Part shown: positions 8,798 to 18,000 of the stretch, piece by piece
Position numbering within the stretch: position 1 is the first letter of the stretch
Layout of the letters: each line of letters begins with the position of its first letter
From: Capnocytophaga stomatis
GTDB taxonomy: Bacteria > Bacteroidota > Bacteroidia > Flavobacteriales > Flavobacteriaceae
Assembly: GCF_002302635.1 (NCBI RefSeq)
Contig: NZ_CP022387.1
Location: 2,356,001 to 2,420,000, forward strand
Reading direction: 5' to 3'
DNA length: 64,000 nt
Position numbers and translations under genes: made by a program
The notes under the pieces: generated by a model
What the model saw: the letters and a program-made list of their open reading frames with translations, nothing else
Told to the model about the DNA's origin: nothing
Database searches by the model: none

Positions 8798-9733
8798 ATG
8801 CAAAAGAAAAAAATTGAAATCGTTATCCCTTGCTACAATGAAAATGAGAACATTTTCGCCTTGTATCACGCCATTGAAGCGGTTTTCACTCGGGAACTCA
8901 TTGAGAAATACGACTATTCGCTTATTTTTGTGAATGACGGAAGCTCAGATGATACACTCAACCAGCTGGAAAAGCTACATTCCCAGAAAGAAAACGTAAA
9001 ATACCTTTCTTTTTCAAGAAACTTCGGGCATCAATTGGCTGTAAAAGCAGGACTTGACCACGCCTTTGGCGATGCGGTCATTTCTATGGATGCCGATTTG
9101 CAACATCCCCCCGAACTTATCCCCAAACTCGTCAAAGAATGGGAGGAAGGCAACCAAGTTGTGGCTACAATCCGCACATATCCCAATGATATCTCTCGAA
9201 AGAAGAAGAAAACCTCCCAATATTTCTACAAAATGCTTGATGTAATCTCTGATGTGAAAATACAAGAGGGGTCGGCTGATTTTAGATTGCTGGATAAGTC
9301 GGTGGTGGAGGTCATTCGCTCAATGGAAGAAAACGAACCCTTTCTTAGAGGGATTGTTCCTTGGGTGGGATTTCGCCAGACCTACATTCCGTACGTAGCT
9401 CAACGCAGGTTTTCGGGCGAGACCAAATACACGGTCAAAAAAATGCTCCATTTGGCGTTGGTAGGCGTTACGGCTTTCAGTGTGAAGCCTTTGTATTTGG
9501 CTGTTTACTTAGGGTTTACCTTTTCGCTGCTTTCGCTTTTATATATCCCTTATGTGATTTGGTCGTTTGTTAGCGGGACGGAAATTTCAGGCTGGGCATC
9601 GCTGATAATGACCGTAGTTTTTTTCGGTGGATTGCAACTTATCATACTGGGAATCATCGGGATTTACGTAGGAAAGATATTTAAACAAACCAAATCCAGA
9701 CCTAATTACATTATTTCCGAAAAGAAACTTTAA
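8798..9733 (+). CDS. Family 2 glycosyltransferase, polyprenyl-phosphate sugar synthase type (DPM1/ArnC-like)
   Basis: The GT-A domain starts IEIVIPCYNENENI, with VNDGSSDDT (about 47-55) and the metal-binding MDADLQHPP (about 96-104). RNFGHQLAVKAG is typical of the DPM1/GtrB/ArnC group. Two hydrophobic helices follow near residues 225-250 and 265-290, as in GtrB-like enzymes that sit at the inner membrane. It should make a polyprenyl-phosphate sugar on the cytoplasmic face. A GT-C enzyme upstream and a deacetylase downstream could process and transfer that sugar. Confidence 0.85.
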   Translation: MQKKKIEIVIPCYNENENIFALYHAIEAVFTRELIEKYDYSLIFVNDGSSDDTLNQLEKLHSQKENVKYLSFSRNFGHQLAVKAGLDHAFGDAVISMDADLQHPPELIPKLVKEWEEGNQVVATIRTYPNDISRKKKKTSQYFYKMLDVISDVKIQEGSADFRLLDKSVVEVIRSMEENEPFLRGIVPWVGFRQTYIPYVAQRRFSGETKYTVKKMLHLALVGVTAFSVKPLYLAVYLGFTFSLLSLLYIPYVIWSFVSGTEISGWASLIMTVVFFGGLQLIILGIIGIYVGKIFKQTKSRPNYIISEKKL

Positions 9734-9848
9734 AACCCCATAATGTTTACTTTTATTCTCACAAACTAAAAGTATCACACCAGTAATAACAGGAATTTTA
9801 CCAGATATTTACAAGTCAAACGACAATATATCATCTGTATTCCCTTAC

Positions 9849-10142
9849 AGATTTAAAGAAAGACCAACAGGAAATAAATTTTTACTGACAATAAATGAAT
9901 TCTTACTAATGTAAAATAGATTCTTACCAACATCAAATGAATTCTTACTGATAAGAAATAAGTTTTTACCGACAATAAATGAATTCTGACCGACAGGAAA
10001 TAAATTTTTACTGATAATAAATGAATTCTTACTAATGTAAAATAGATTCTTACCAATATCAAATGAATTCTTACTGGTAAGAAATAAATTTTTACCAGCA
10101 AGAAATGGACTTTGACCAACAAGAAATGAATTCTGACCGGTA
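9849..10142. repeat. Tandem array: about fourteen degenerate 21-bp units with 126-bp higher-order period
   Basis: Units of 21 bases run from 9870 to 10142 with a more degenerate one before (9849-9869). A common core is AAATgAATTCTTAC with variation. Units 1-5 recur almost exactly as units 7-11, giving a 126-base (six-unit) higher-order repeat at 9870 and 9996. Several units hold GAATTC. A minus-strand frame through the array encodes only a heptad repeat and is not credible as a gene. The 575-base gap 9734-10308 contains nothing else that I recognise. Confidence 0.93.
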
Positions 10143-10308
10143 AAAATTCATTTCTGCAAGAAAAAAAGTAATATATTTTAGTTATAATCGATAAGAATAG
10201 AGTAGAAATCTATAAAATACAGGTAACAATACAGCTATTTTTGGTAAATGATGATTTCTTGAAAGGAAAAAAGTAAAAAAGAACGGTTAATTATAAAAAA
10301 ATAAAGGT

Positions 10309-10629
10309 ATGGACTCTCTTGATTACAGAAAAGATTATTTAAAAATCGTTATTGACTTGCGAAATGTAAAGACGGAAAGAAGTTTTTTACTAAAAATGCA
10401 AGAAATGTTGCAACTTCCCTCCTATTTTTGGTTGAGTTTCAATTCTCTGGACGATTGTATGTTATCTCTGGAATGGATTGATGAGCGTCAGGTTGAGATT
10501 GAATTTCTTCATCTGCAAGAGATGCAAGAAGTGAACAATCCGCTGTATGTCAATATAAAAGAATCCTTAGAAATGTACCAGAATTATTGGCAAGTACAGG
10601 ACGAAAAGCAAGTAATTTTTAGTTTCTGA
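10309..10629 (+). CDS. Barstar-like ribonuclease-inhibitor family protein
   Basis: This 106-residue protein matches the barstar fold pattern: IVIDLRNVKTERSFLLKMQ, then LPSYFWLSFNSLDDCMLSL, which corresponds to the family's LPxYYGxNLDALWDCL. Acidic residues on the second helix and the following EWIDER segment would form the RNase-binding face. Barstars block barnase-type RNases by covering the active site. No RNase toxin gene is visible nearby, so it is an orphan immunity or regulatory protein. The family assignment rests on the helix-2 motif and the length. Confidence 0.7.
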   Translation: MDSLDYRKDYLKIVIDLRNVKTERSFLLKMQEMLQLPSYFWLSFNSLDDCMLSLEWIDERQVEIEFLHLQEMQEVNNPLYVNIKESLEMYQNYWQVQDEKQVIFSF

Positions 10630-10702
10630 TGAAATAAATTAGGCGTATATTTGCATTTTCTTTTAAAAAGAACTCTACTCACAGAAAAATATTCATATAA
10701 AG

Positions 10703-11482
10703 ATGATTTACCTTTCATTCGACATAGAAGAATTTGATATGCCAAAGGAATATGGCTACGACATTGATTTTGAAAGACAAATAAGCATCTCCCGAGAAGG
10801 ATTAATAGCGATTCTGGATTTGCTCAAACGCTACAATGCCAAAGCCACCTTCTTTTCTACGGTGGTCTTTGCAAGAGAAGTTCCCGACCTGATAGAACGG
10901 CTTTTGGCAGAAGGACACGAATTGGCTTCCCATACGTTTTACCATTCCGAATTTGAGAACGCACACCTTAGGCAATCGAAAGAAACGCTGGAAAAGGAGT
11001 TCAACACCGTTATAAAAGGTTTGCGAATGCCCAGAATGGCGGAAGTTTGCCCCAAAGAAGTGAAAAAGGCGGGGTACGAGTACAACTCGTCCGTAAACCC
11101 AACGCTCCTACCTGGGAGATATAACAAACTACACGTTTCCAAACGGTTATTCATTGAAGAAGGACTGTTACAGATTCCTGCCGCAGTGAGTCCGTTGCTT
11201 CGCATTCCGCTTTTTTGGCTTTCCTTTCATAATTTTCCTCAGTGGTTTTATCATTTTCTTTTAAAAAGAACGATGCAACGCAGAGGATATGCCACGTTGT
11301 ACTTCCACCCCTGGGAATTTACCGATTTGCACCAAAAAGAATTCAACTTCCCTGGGTACGTAATGCGAAACTCGGGCAACCAGATGATTTCCCGTTTTGA
11401 AAATCTTTTAAAGTTCATCAACCGAAACCATTGGCAAACGGGATTATACAAAGACTTAACGGTCAATAAAGAGAAATGTTAG
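10703..11482 (+). CDS. Polysaccharide deacetylase family protein
   Basis: The NodB-homology motifs are visible: SFDIEEF near the N-terminus, HELASHTFYH (the metal-binding H-x(4)-H pair) around residues 75-84, and YFHPWEF near residue 200. There is no signal peptide, so it acts in the cytoplasm or at the inner membrane face. The product would be a de-N-acetylated or deformylated sugar, possibly while attached to a polyprenyl phosphate, as ArnD does. A TATATTTG element (10646-10653) lies about 50 bases upstream. The substrate is inferred only from the glycosyltransferase neighbours. Confidence 0.82.
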   Translation: MIYLSFDIEEFDMPKEYGYDIDFERQISISREGLIAILDLLKRYNAKATFFSTVVFAREVPDLIERLLAEGHELASHTFYHSEFENAHLRQSKETLEKEFNTVIKGLRMPRMAEVCPKEVKKAGYEYNSSVNPTLLPGRYNKLHVSKRLFIEEGLLQIPAAVSPLLRIPLFWLSFHNFPQWFYHFLLKRTMQRRGYATLYFHPWEFTDLHQKEFNFPGYVMRNSGNQMISRFENLLKFINRNHWQTGLYKDLTVNKEKC

Positions 11483-11500
11483 GTAAGAATTCGTTTCTCG

Positions 11501-12262
11501 TTAAGGTTTTCGGCAAACGGGAATGATTTCCTCCCGAACGATGCGGTATTTTTCTATTTCTTCTTCGGAAAATTGCTGGGCATAACGGACTTCCTCCACT
11601 TCAAAGCCAATTTTTCGGAGCTTATCGAAGTAATCCATTCCGTAAACACGGACGTGGTCGTACTGCCCAAAGATTCGGGTGCGTTCATCGGGGTCAGTGA
11701 TGCTGTCATCTTCAAAGGTAGCCTCGCGAGTGTAGTCCTGCGGAATCTGGAAGATGCCTGTCCCTCCGGATTTCATTACTCTAAGCAGTTCGTTCATAGC
11801 TTTTTGGTCATCGGGAATGTGTTCCAAAACGTGATTGCAGAGAATCAGGTCAAATGTATTGTCCGCAAAGGGCAAATTGCATAAATCGGCTTTGACATCT
11901 GCCAAAGGAGAATGTAAATCGGTGGTGGTGTACTGCCATAGTGGTTGTTTTTTAAATCGTTTGTAGAAAGCCTGCTCGGGAGCCACGTGAAGTACGTTCA
12001 ATGTTCGGGAAAGAAAGTCAGTCTCACGGGTAAGATAAAGCCACAACAGCCGATGCCTTTCCAAAGATAAGGTGGAAGGAGAAAGCACATTGGGGCGTTG
12101 CACGGCGTAACCGTAGGGCAGAAATTTGCGGAATTTTTTCCCGTCGATGGGGTCTTCATATTTGTTTCCACGAAAGTACAAACTAAGGAAAGGACGTACG
12201 CAATAGCTCGCTTTTATGAGCCAAGGACGTGGAACTTTGTTTAATATCCAAGAAAAAATCAA
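11501..12262 (-). CDS. Class I SAM-dependent methyltransferase
   Basis: A Rossmann methyltransferase domain occupies the C-terminal two thirds: LNVLHVAPEQ (motif I region), TTDLHSPLADVKADL, and FDLILCNHVLEHIPDD (motif IV and post-motif, typical of Methyltransf_11). The reading frame is open to 12502, but a well-formed promoter at 12292-12322 lies inside that extension. The first usable start after the promoter is TTG 12262, giving 253 residues and a beginning (IFSWILNKVPRPW) that fits a membrane-associated amphipathic segment. It converges on the deacetylase gene 18 bases away. The methyl acceptor is unknown. Confidence 0.78.
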   Translation of the reverse strand: MIFSWILNKVPRPWLIKASYCVRPFLSLYFRGNKYEDPIDGKKFRKFLPYGYAVQRPNVLSPSTLSLERHRLLWLYLTRETDFLSRTLNVLHVAPEQAFYKRFKKQPLWQYTTTDLHSPLADVKADLCNLPFADNTFDLILCNHVLEHIPDDQKAMNELLRVMKSGGTGIFQIPQDYTREATFEDDSITDPDERTRIFGQYDHVRVYGMDYFDKLRKIGFEVEEVRYAQQFSEEEIEKYRIVREEIIPVCRKP

Positions 12263-12291
12263 TGTATTTTGAGGTTTAAAAAATTCTTTTG

Positions 12292-12322
12292 CAAAGGTAC
12301 GGAAGAGTTTGAAAGTTTCAAA
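12292..12322 (-). promoter_or_regulatory. Bacteroidota promoter TTTG-N19-TACCTTTG
   Basis: Read on the minus strand, TTTG (12322-12319) and TACCTTTG (12299-12292) are separated by 19 bases. It drives the methyltransferase gene and fixes its start downstream of about 12288. It is divergent from the lipoprotein gene at 12412, which has its own TACTTTTG at 12372-12379. Confidence 0.8.
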
Positions 12323-12411
12323 ATGGATATTTTTTTTCGGTGGTAATTCTTTTATAATTTGCAAAAAATAGTACTTTTGTGGTCTGTACATCAGAAAAAT
12401 GTATGTGAGAA

Positions 12412-14034
12412 ATGAAAAAGATATCAGGGAAATATAAATACTTTTTGGTCTTAATCGTAACAATGTCAGTATTTTGGCAATGTGCAAGAAGAGGTTCGCC
12501 AACGGGAGGACCTAAGGACGAAAAACCTCCTGTTTTGCTCAGTGCCGAACCGAAATCGGGGGCTACGCAGTTCAATCGGAATAAAATACGCCTGACGTTT
12601 GATGAGTTCGTGGTCATCAAAGACTTACGCAAACAACTTATCATCTCCCCCCCGATGGAAAATTTTCCTATCATATCGCCAATGTCTGCCTCCAAAAAGC
12701 TGGATATAAGCATTTCGGATACCTTAAAGCCTAACACCACGTATGTTTTCAATTTCGGTAGTAGCATTCAGGATTACAATGAGGGAAATCCTTATCCCGA
12801 TTTTAAATATGTTTTTTCCACAGGGGATTTTGTTGATTCATTGAAGGTTAAGGGAAAAATAAAAGACGCTCTTAAACCCACACCTGATAATTTCGTTACC
12901 GTAATGCTGTACGAATACAACGAAAATTACAAAGATTCGTTGATTTATAAAAGTAAGCCAACTTATGTGACAAATACGCTTGATAGTCTTGAGACTTTTG
13001 AGCTGAATTATCTGCGAAAGGGGAAGTATGTTATGGTGGCTCTGAAAGATAAAAATAACAACTATCGTTTTGACCAGAAGGAAGATAAAATAGCGTTTTG
13101 GAATGAGCCTATTTCGGTGGAAGATAAAGATACATTGCCATCGTACGAGCTTACGTTATTTAAAGAAATTTTGAATTACAAACCGGCTCGCCCAGTGCAA
13201 GTCTCTGAAAATAGGATTAGTTTTGGTTTTGAAGGAAGCACTGATAGTGTGCAAATTAAGCCCATTTCGCCAGTGAAGGGGGATTTTAAATACGTCATTT
13301 CAAAAGAACCGAAGAAAGATACTTTGAACTTTTGGTTTTCTCCAAAACAGTCTGACTCGCTGCTTTTTGCGGTGCAAAGAAGCCAGAAAATAGATACCTT
13401 TAAAGTTCGGTTGAAAAATATGAAACCTGATAGTTTGCTGGTTTCCAATAACTTTTCGGGAGAACTGCCAATGGGGAAAAATTTCGCGTGGAAGTCAAAC
13501 ATTCCGATAGTAAAGACGGACAGTACAAAAATCAAGGTTTTTGGAAAAGACTCGTTGGAACTTCCTTTTAAAACGAAATTGGATAGGGATAAATTGGAAT
13601 ATTCCATCGTGTTTGATACAAAACACAATACATCATACCGAATTGAAGCACTGCCGGAAGCGATAACGGATTTTTTCGGAAACACTAACGATACTTTGCG
13701 AGTGAATCTGAGAACCAAAAAGCTGGAAGATTATTCCATATTGAAGCTTACAATCAAAAAAGAGTTGCAATTTCCTGTTATTTTGCAACTTACCAACGAA
13801 AAAGGAGATAGGATAGAAAGTGAACTTTATTTTGAATCGGCTCAGAAAGAATATATTTTTGAAAATGTGAGTCCGGGTAAGTATAAAATTCGAATCACGG
13901 AAGATAGAAATAAGAATAAAATTTGGGACACGGGTAATTTTTTAAAACGCATCCAGCCCGAAAGGGTAATGTACTTTCCTAATTTAGTAGAACTCAGGGC
14001 GAATTGGGAAGTAGAAGAAGTTTGGGATGAATAA
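12412..14034 (+). CDS. Lipoprotein with N-terminal Ig-like (SbsA/Big_5) domain
   Basis: A lipoprotein signal peptide ends in VFWQC (Cys24), and the mature protein begins ARRGSPTGGPKDEK, a stretch shared by a conserved Bacteroidota family. An SbsA-type Ig-like domain follows (about 35-135: PVLLSAEPKSGATQF, IRLTFDEFV, PNTTYVFNFG). A second part has DSLxVKG and carboxypeptidase-regulatory-like strands (DKNNNYRFDQKED, EDRNKNKIWDTG). It is probably a periplasmic or outer-membrane structural protein. It lacks a K-D/E-D/E motif directly after the cysteine, so it is probably not surface exposed. The function is unknown. Confidence 0.8.
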   Translation: MKKISGKYKYFLVLIVTMSVFWQCARRGSPTGGPKDEKPPVLLSAEPKSGATQFNRNKIRLTFDEFVVIKDLRKQLIISPPMENFPIISPMSASKKLDISISDTLKPNTTYVFNFGSSIQDYNEGNPYPDFKYVFSTGDFVDSLKVKGKIKDALKPTPDNFVTVMLYEYNENYKDSLIYKSKPTYVTNTLDSLETFELNYLRKGKYVMVALKDKNNNYRFDQKEDKIAFWNEPISVEDKDTLPSYELTLFKEILNYKPARPVQVSENRISFGFEGSTDSVQIKPISPVKGDFKYVISKEPKKDTLNFWFSPKQSDSLLFAVQRSQKIDTFKVRLKNMKPDSLLVSNNFSGELPMGKNFAWKSNIPIVKTDSTKIKVFGKDSLELPFKTKLDRDKLEYSIVFDTKHNTSYRIEALPEAITDFFGNTNDTLRVNLRTKKLEDYSILKLTIKKELQFPVILQLTNEKGDRIESELYFESAQKEYIFENVSPGKYKIRITEDRNKNKIWDTGNFLKRIQPERVMYFPNLVELRANWEVEEVWDE

Positions 14035-14061
14035 AATTATCTTTTTATTAATGTGAAAAAT

Positions 14062-14826
14062 ATGCAGAAAAGACCTTTGATTTTAGTGACGAATGATGAT
14101 GGAATTACAGCTCCGGGCATTCGTTGTTTGATACGTATAATGAACGAGATAGGCGAAGTGGTTGTGGTAGCTCCCGATTCGCCTCAAAGTGGTATGGGAC
14201 ACGCTGTTACGCTCGATTCTACATTACATTGCGAGCCAATACATATTGATAATGGAATACAAAGAGAATACACTTGCAGTGGAACGCCAGTGGATTGTGT
14301 AAAAATAGCCCGACACGAGGTGTTAAAACGCACACCTGACTTGTGCGTAAGCGGAATTAATCACGGTTCTAATTCGTCAATTAATGTAATTTACTCCGGA
14401 ACGATGAGTGCAGCGGTTGAAGCCGGAATAGAGGGAGTTCCTGCGATTGGTTTTTCATTATTAGATTATAGCTGGGAAGCTGATTTTGAGGAATCTCGCG
14501 ATTTTGTTAAAAAAATTGCATTAAACGTATTGAAAAACGGGCTTCCGAAAGGAGTTGTGCTAAACGTGAATATTCCAAAGTTGAAAAGAGAAGAAATCAA
14601 GGGGATTAGAATTTGTCGTCAAGCTCAGGCTCGTTGGCAAGAAAAATTTGACAGAAGGATAAGTCCGCAGGGAAGAACGTACTATTGGATGACGGGTAAA
14701 TTCATCAATGAAGATGTGGGAGAAGATACCGATGAATGGGCTTTGGCTAACGGCTACGTTTCGGTAGTTCCTATAAAATTTGATATGACGGCATATAATG
14801 TTATTGAAGAACTTGATAAATGGTAA
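14062..14826 (+). CDS. surE: 5'/3'-nucleotidase SurE
   Basis: SurE dephosphorylates nucleoside 5'- and 3'-monophosphates and short polyphosphates. The metal site ILVTNDDGITAPG, followed by VVAPDSPQSGMGHAVT, CSGTPVDCVK and GINHGSNSSINVIYSGT, is the full family signature. The length of 254 residues is normal. I chose ATG 14062 (MQKRPLILVTNDDG) over a GTG nine bases upstream. The gene follows the lipoprotein gene by 27 bases. Confidence 0.95.
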   Translation: MQKRPLILVTNDDGITAPGIRCLIRIMNEIGEVVVVAPDSPQSGMGHAVTLDSTLHCEPIHIDNGIQREYTCSGTPVDCVKIARHEVLKRTPDLCVSGINHGSNSSINVIYSGTMSAAVEAGIEGVPAIGFSLLDYSWEADFEESRDFVKKIALNVLKNGLPKGVVLNVNIPKLKREEIKGIRICRQAQARWQEKFDRRISPQGRTYYWMTGKFINEDVGEDTDEWALANGYVSVVPIKFDMTAYNVIEELDKW

Positions 14827-15041
14827 CAAAAATGTAAAGTTTTGTTAAAGAAAGTTATCGTTATTCCTTTTTTCTTTGATGATATTTAAAAATGTTATTT
14901 TTTTTCTTATATACGAAAAAAGAAATAATTTTGCGAAATGAATTTGATTAAAGGTTAGAAAGATATATGAAGGATGATTACTTAATTGGTTTATAATTAG
15001 TTAATTACTCTTGATGTCTTTTTTGACCTTATTTTTTATTT

Positions 15042-18000
15042 ATGATGAGGAGAATATTTCTAATACTAGCTTTTTTTGTTGTATCCCAATGGGTTGCGGG
15101 ACAATGTTATGATATTAATGGTTTTAATGTAACTTCTGTGGAATCTGTTTGTCTTGCAAACGGGCAAGTTTCGGTACAGCTTCCTGCAGCAAGTGCGGGG
15201 TGTACTGCTTCGCTCACGGTAGAGTTAAAACTCCCAAGTGGCAGCACGGGTGGATTAAAGCACAATGTGGCTTTAGGAGAGACTATTACGTTTGACGACT
15301 TGGCTTCGGGAGATTATTCTGTGTTGTTACACGACCCTTCGGGAGCTTCTTCTTCTCCTAAAAAAATTAATGTTGCGGGTACTTTTGTTAAACTTAATAT
15401 CAATGGTTTGGAGCTTTGTGGAGCTACAATGTCAAGAACAGACACAACATCTCCGGCTTTTTCGCAAGAAGACGGAACAATTAGGTTTACCATTGTTGGA
15501 GGAACCGGTGTAGGAACGGATTTTCAGGTAAGTTTGGAAGATGAAAATGGCAATATATTGGTGCCGGTGAGAAATATAACACGTCCTAATGCATCGGCTA
15601 ATTTTACATACACCTTAGAAAAAGAATCTCCTACGGATAGAATACCTTCAGGTATAAAAGCATTTTTGGTAGTAAAAAATGTGGTGCCGAGCAATATTAG
15701 AAATTGTGAAGAGGACATAAAAAAAGTAGAAATAAATACTCCTCCTGCGATATATTTGCCTGGTTCGTACAATATTGCTTGGGGACCTATAGCCTTACGT
15801 GCGGAAGATGACTGTAAATACAGTTTTGGTATAAATATCCGTAGAGCTGATGGGCAAACCGTTCACCATAATGGAGGATGCCGTAGTAACGATATATTAC
15901 ACTATTTTAGAGCAACGGGGAGAGCTAAAATTGAGGTAATAAATTCATCTGACCCAAGCAGGGTTGGGAATGTTGATAATCTTGATTATCATAGCACAAA
16001 CCCTTCCAGAGGATTTAATGGTTGGGGATATCGAACATATCCGGTTTATTTGGAAGGAGACGAGTTATTGATTACTATTGATGATGGTCTTGGAACGGTT
16101 TTACAAAGACGATTTAAATTAGATGTCACTCCCCAAGGAGGTTTTGCCTTGTCAAATTCATCTTCAGAGTCAGGGGCTTGTGAACCCTACTTGAGGATTA
16201 AAACATCTTTTGGTAATTCAGGAACAAAATATTTTACTGATTTGTTATCAGGAGGAACGTTCCCTATAACAGGATATCAATGGGCGAATGCTTATACAAG
16301 GCAAAACTGGACTGCCGGAAAGTTTAAATATGAGGTTGAGAAAGAAATATCCACTGGAACTTATTCTAAAGTTACTCATACTGAACCAGATTATGATATT
16401 GTAGATGTGACTCCACACGGAGCAGGTACATACCGAGTTCGTGTTGTTTCGGGAGCAGGTTGCCCTGTTCAGGAGCAAATTATTCGTAATGTAAATTATC
16501 TTTCAACAAATCGTTTTGAAAAGGCGTTCGGCAGTATCCAACGAAACAGAGGAATCTATAACGGAACAGTTTCTTTTAGAATGCCTATGCCAACGGACTT
16601 CTACTATATACACCCCTCCGACCCTCCCGGAACAAGCAGTAAGGCAAAATTAACAATCACACGTGCTGACGGACAGTCCTCTGTGTCTTTTCTGACATCA
16701 TTGTTTTTTGAAGAGCCTGTAGATAAAACAATTAATTTCCCAATAGAAATACCATTAATTCCAGGTACGATTAATCCCAATGGGGTTGATTTTGTAGGGC
16801 TTGGAGATTTTCCACCAGGAGAGTACATTTTTAAATTGGAGGACGCTTGTGATTCTGCCACAAGAACTATTCAATTTGCAGATATAGAAGCAATGTCATT
16901 TGGAACAGGTAATAATGCTCCTTCTTATCGAGTTATAAAAAAATGTGACACGAATGAAATCACATACACGTTAGGAAATGTAGCTCCTAATCGGGATTGG
17001 ATACACGTATATCTACAACGTAGAAATGCACTAGGAAACTGGGATATAGTAAATACTAGAAATTTTGCCCCTGAAGGAACCTTTTCTAATTTGACTGCGG
17101 GGATATATAGGTTAGTTACATCAAATTATTATTATATGACAATGGTGGGTACTCCTTCACCTCTCGAATTTGTATGGACATTACTGCCACCATTTGCGAA
17201 TTTTCCTTTGACGGGACTCAGAACTCCAGATAATCTGTACGTACTTCAGGAAGTAAGAGGTTATTCTCCTGATATTGAAATTAAACCACGTAACTTTCAG
17301 CCTTATGTGTCAAGTATTTCTTGCGGAACTACCGATGGTTCGGGGATGGTTCTTATAGATTTATCACTCAGTGACTTGGCTGATGAGGATGTTACCTATA
17401 TTTTGTATAAAGAAGAAGTAGGTGGTATTAAGACCGCTGTCGCTTCGGAAACGCTCTCATCAACAGTGAAAACACATTCTTTCCAGAATTTGGATAATGG
17501 TAGGTACACTGTGGAGATTAAGAATACTTGTTTTGATTATGTGACACAGCCGGTAGAGGTTAATTCTGATGCTGTGTTTCAACTTGGGGTTGATTCCTCT
17601 CAGAATATCTGTCCGGGAGATATGGCTACTATGAAAGTAAACGTTTCTCCGGCTTTATTCGATATTGAGTGGTTTAGAATAAATCCTAATACAGGAACTA
17701 AAGAAGGACCTTTGGGAATTGGGCAAAAGATATTTACTGAAACTGTACATACTCAAACGACTTATGAGGTAACGGTGAAACTTAAAAATCATTTTGGATG
17801 TGATTCGACTTCGGGAAGTACACAAACAACAACTATTACGATAATAGATGATAGAGACGCTCCTCAAATTACCACATTCCCAGATAATCAAATTCACACG
17901 ATACCAGCAGGATTGTGTACAGTAAGTAACATCACTTGGCAAGAACCTACTTACACAGACATTTGTCCTAATACAGTAACAGTTTCTTCAACACATACAC

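Noticed and set aside
9853-10122. Minus-strand frame of 89 codons in the second array
   Set aside because: Same reason: a repeat-driven open frame with no start context.
8365-10142. CRISPR array
   Set aside because: Units are contiguous and 21 bp long without unique spacers, and no cas genes are present.
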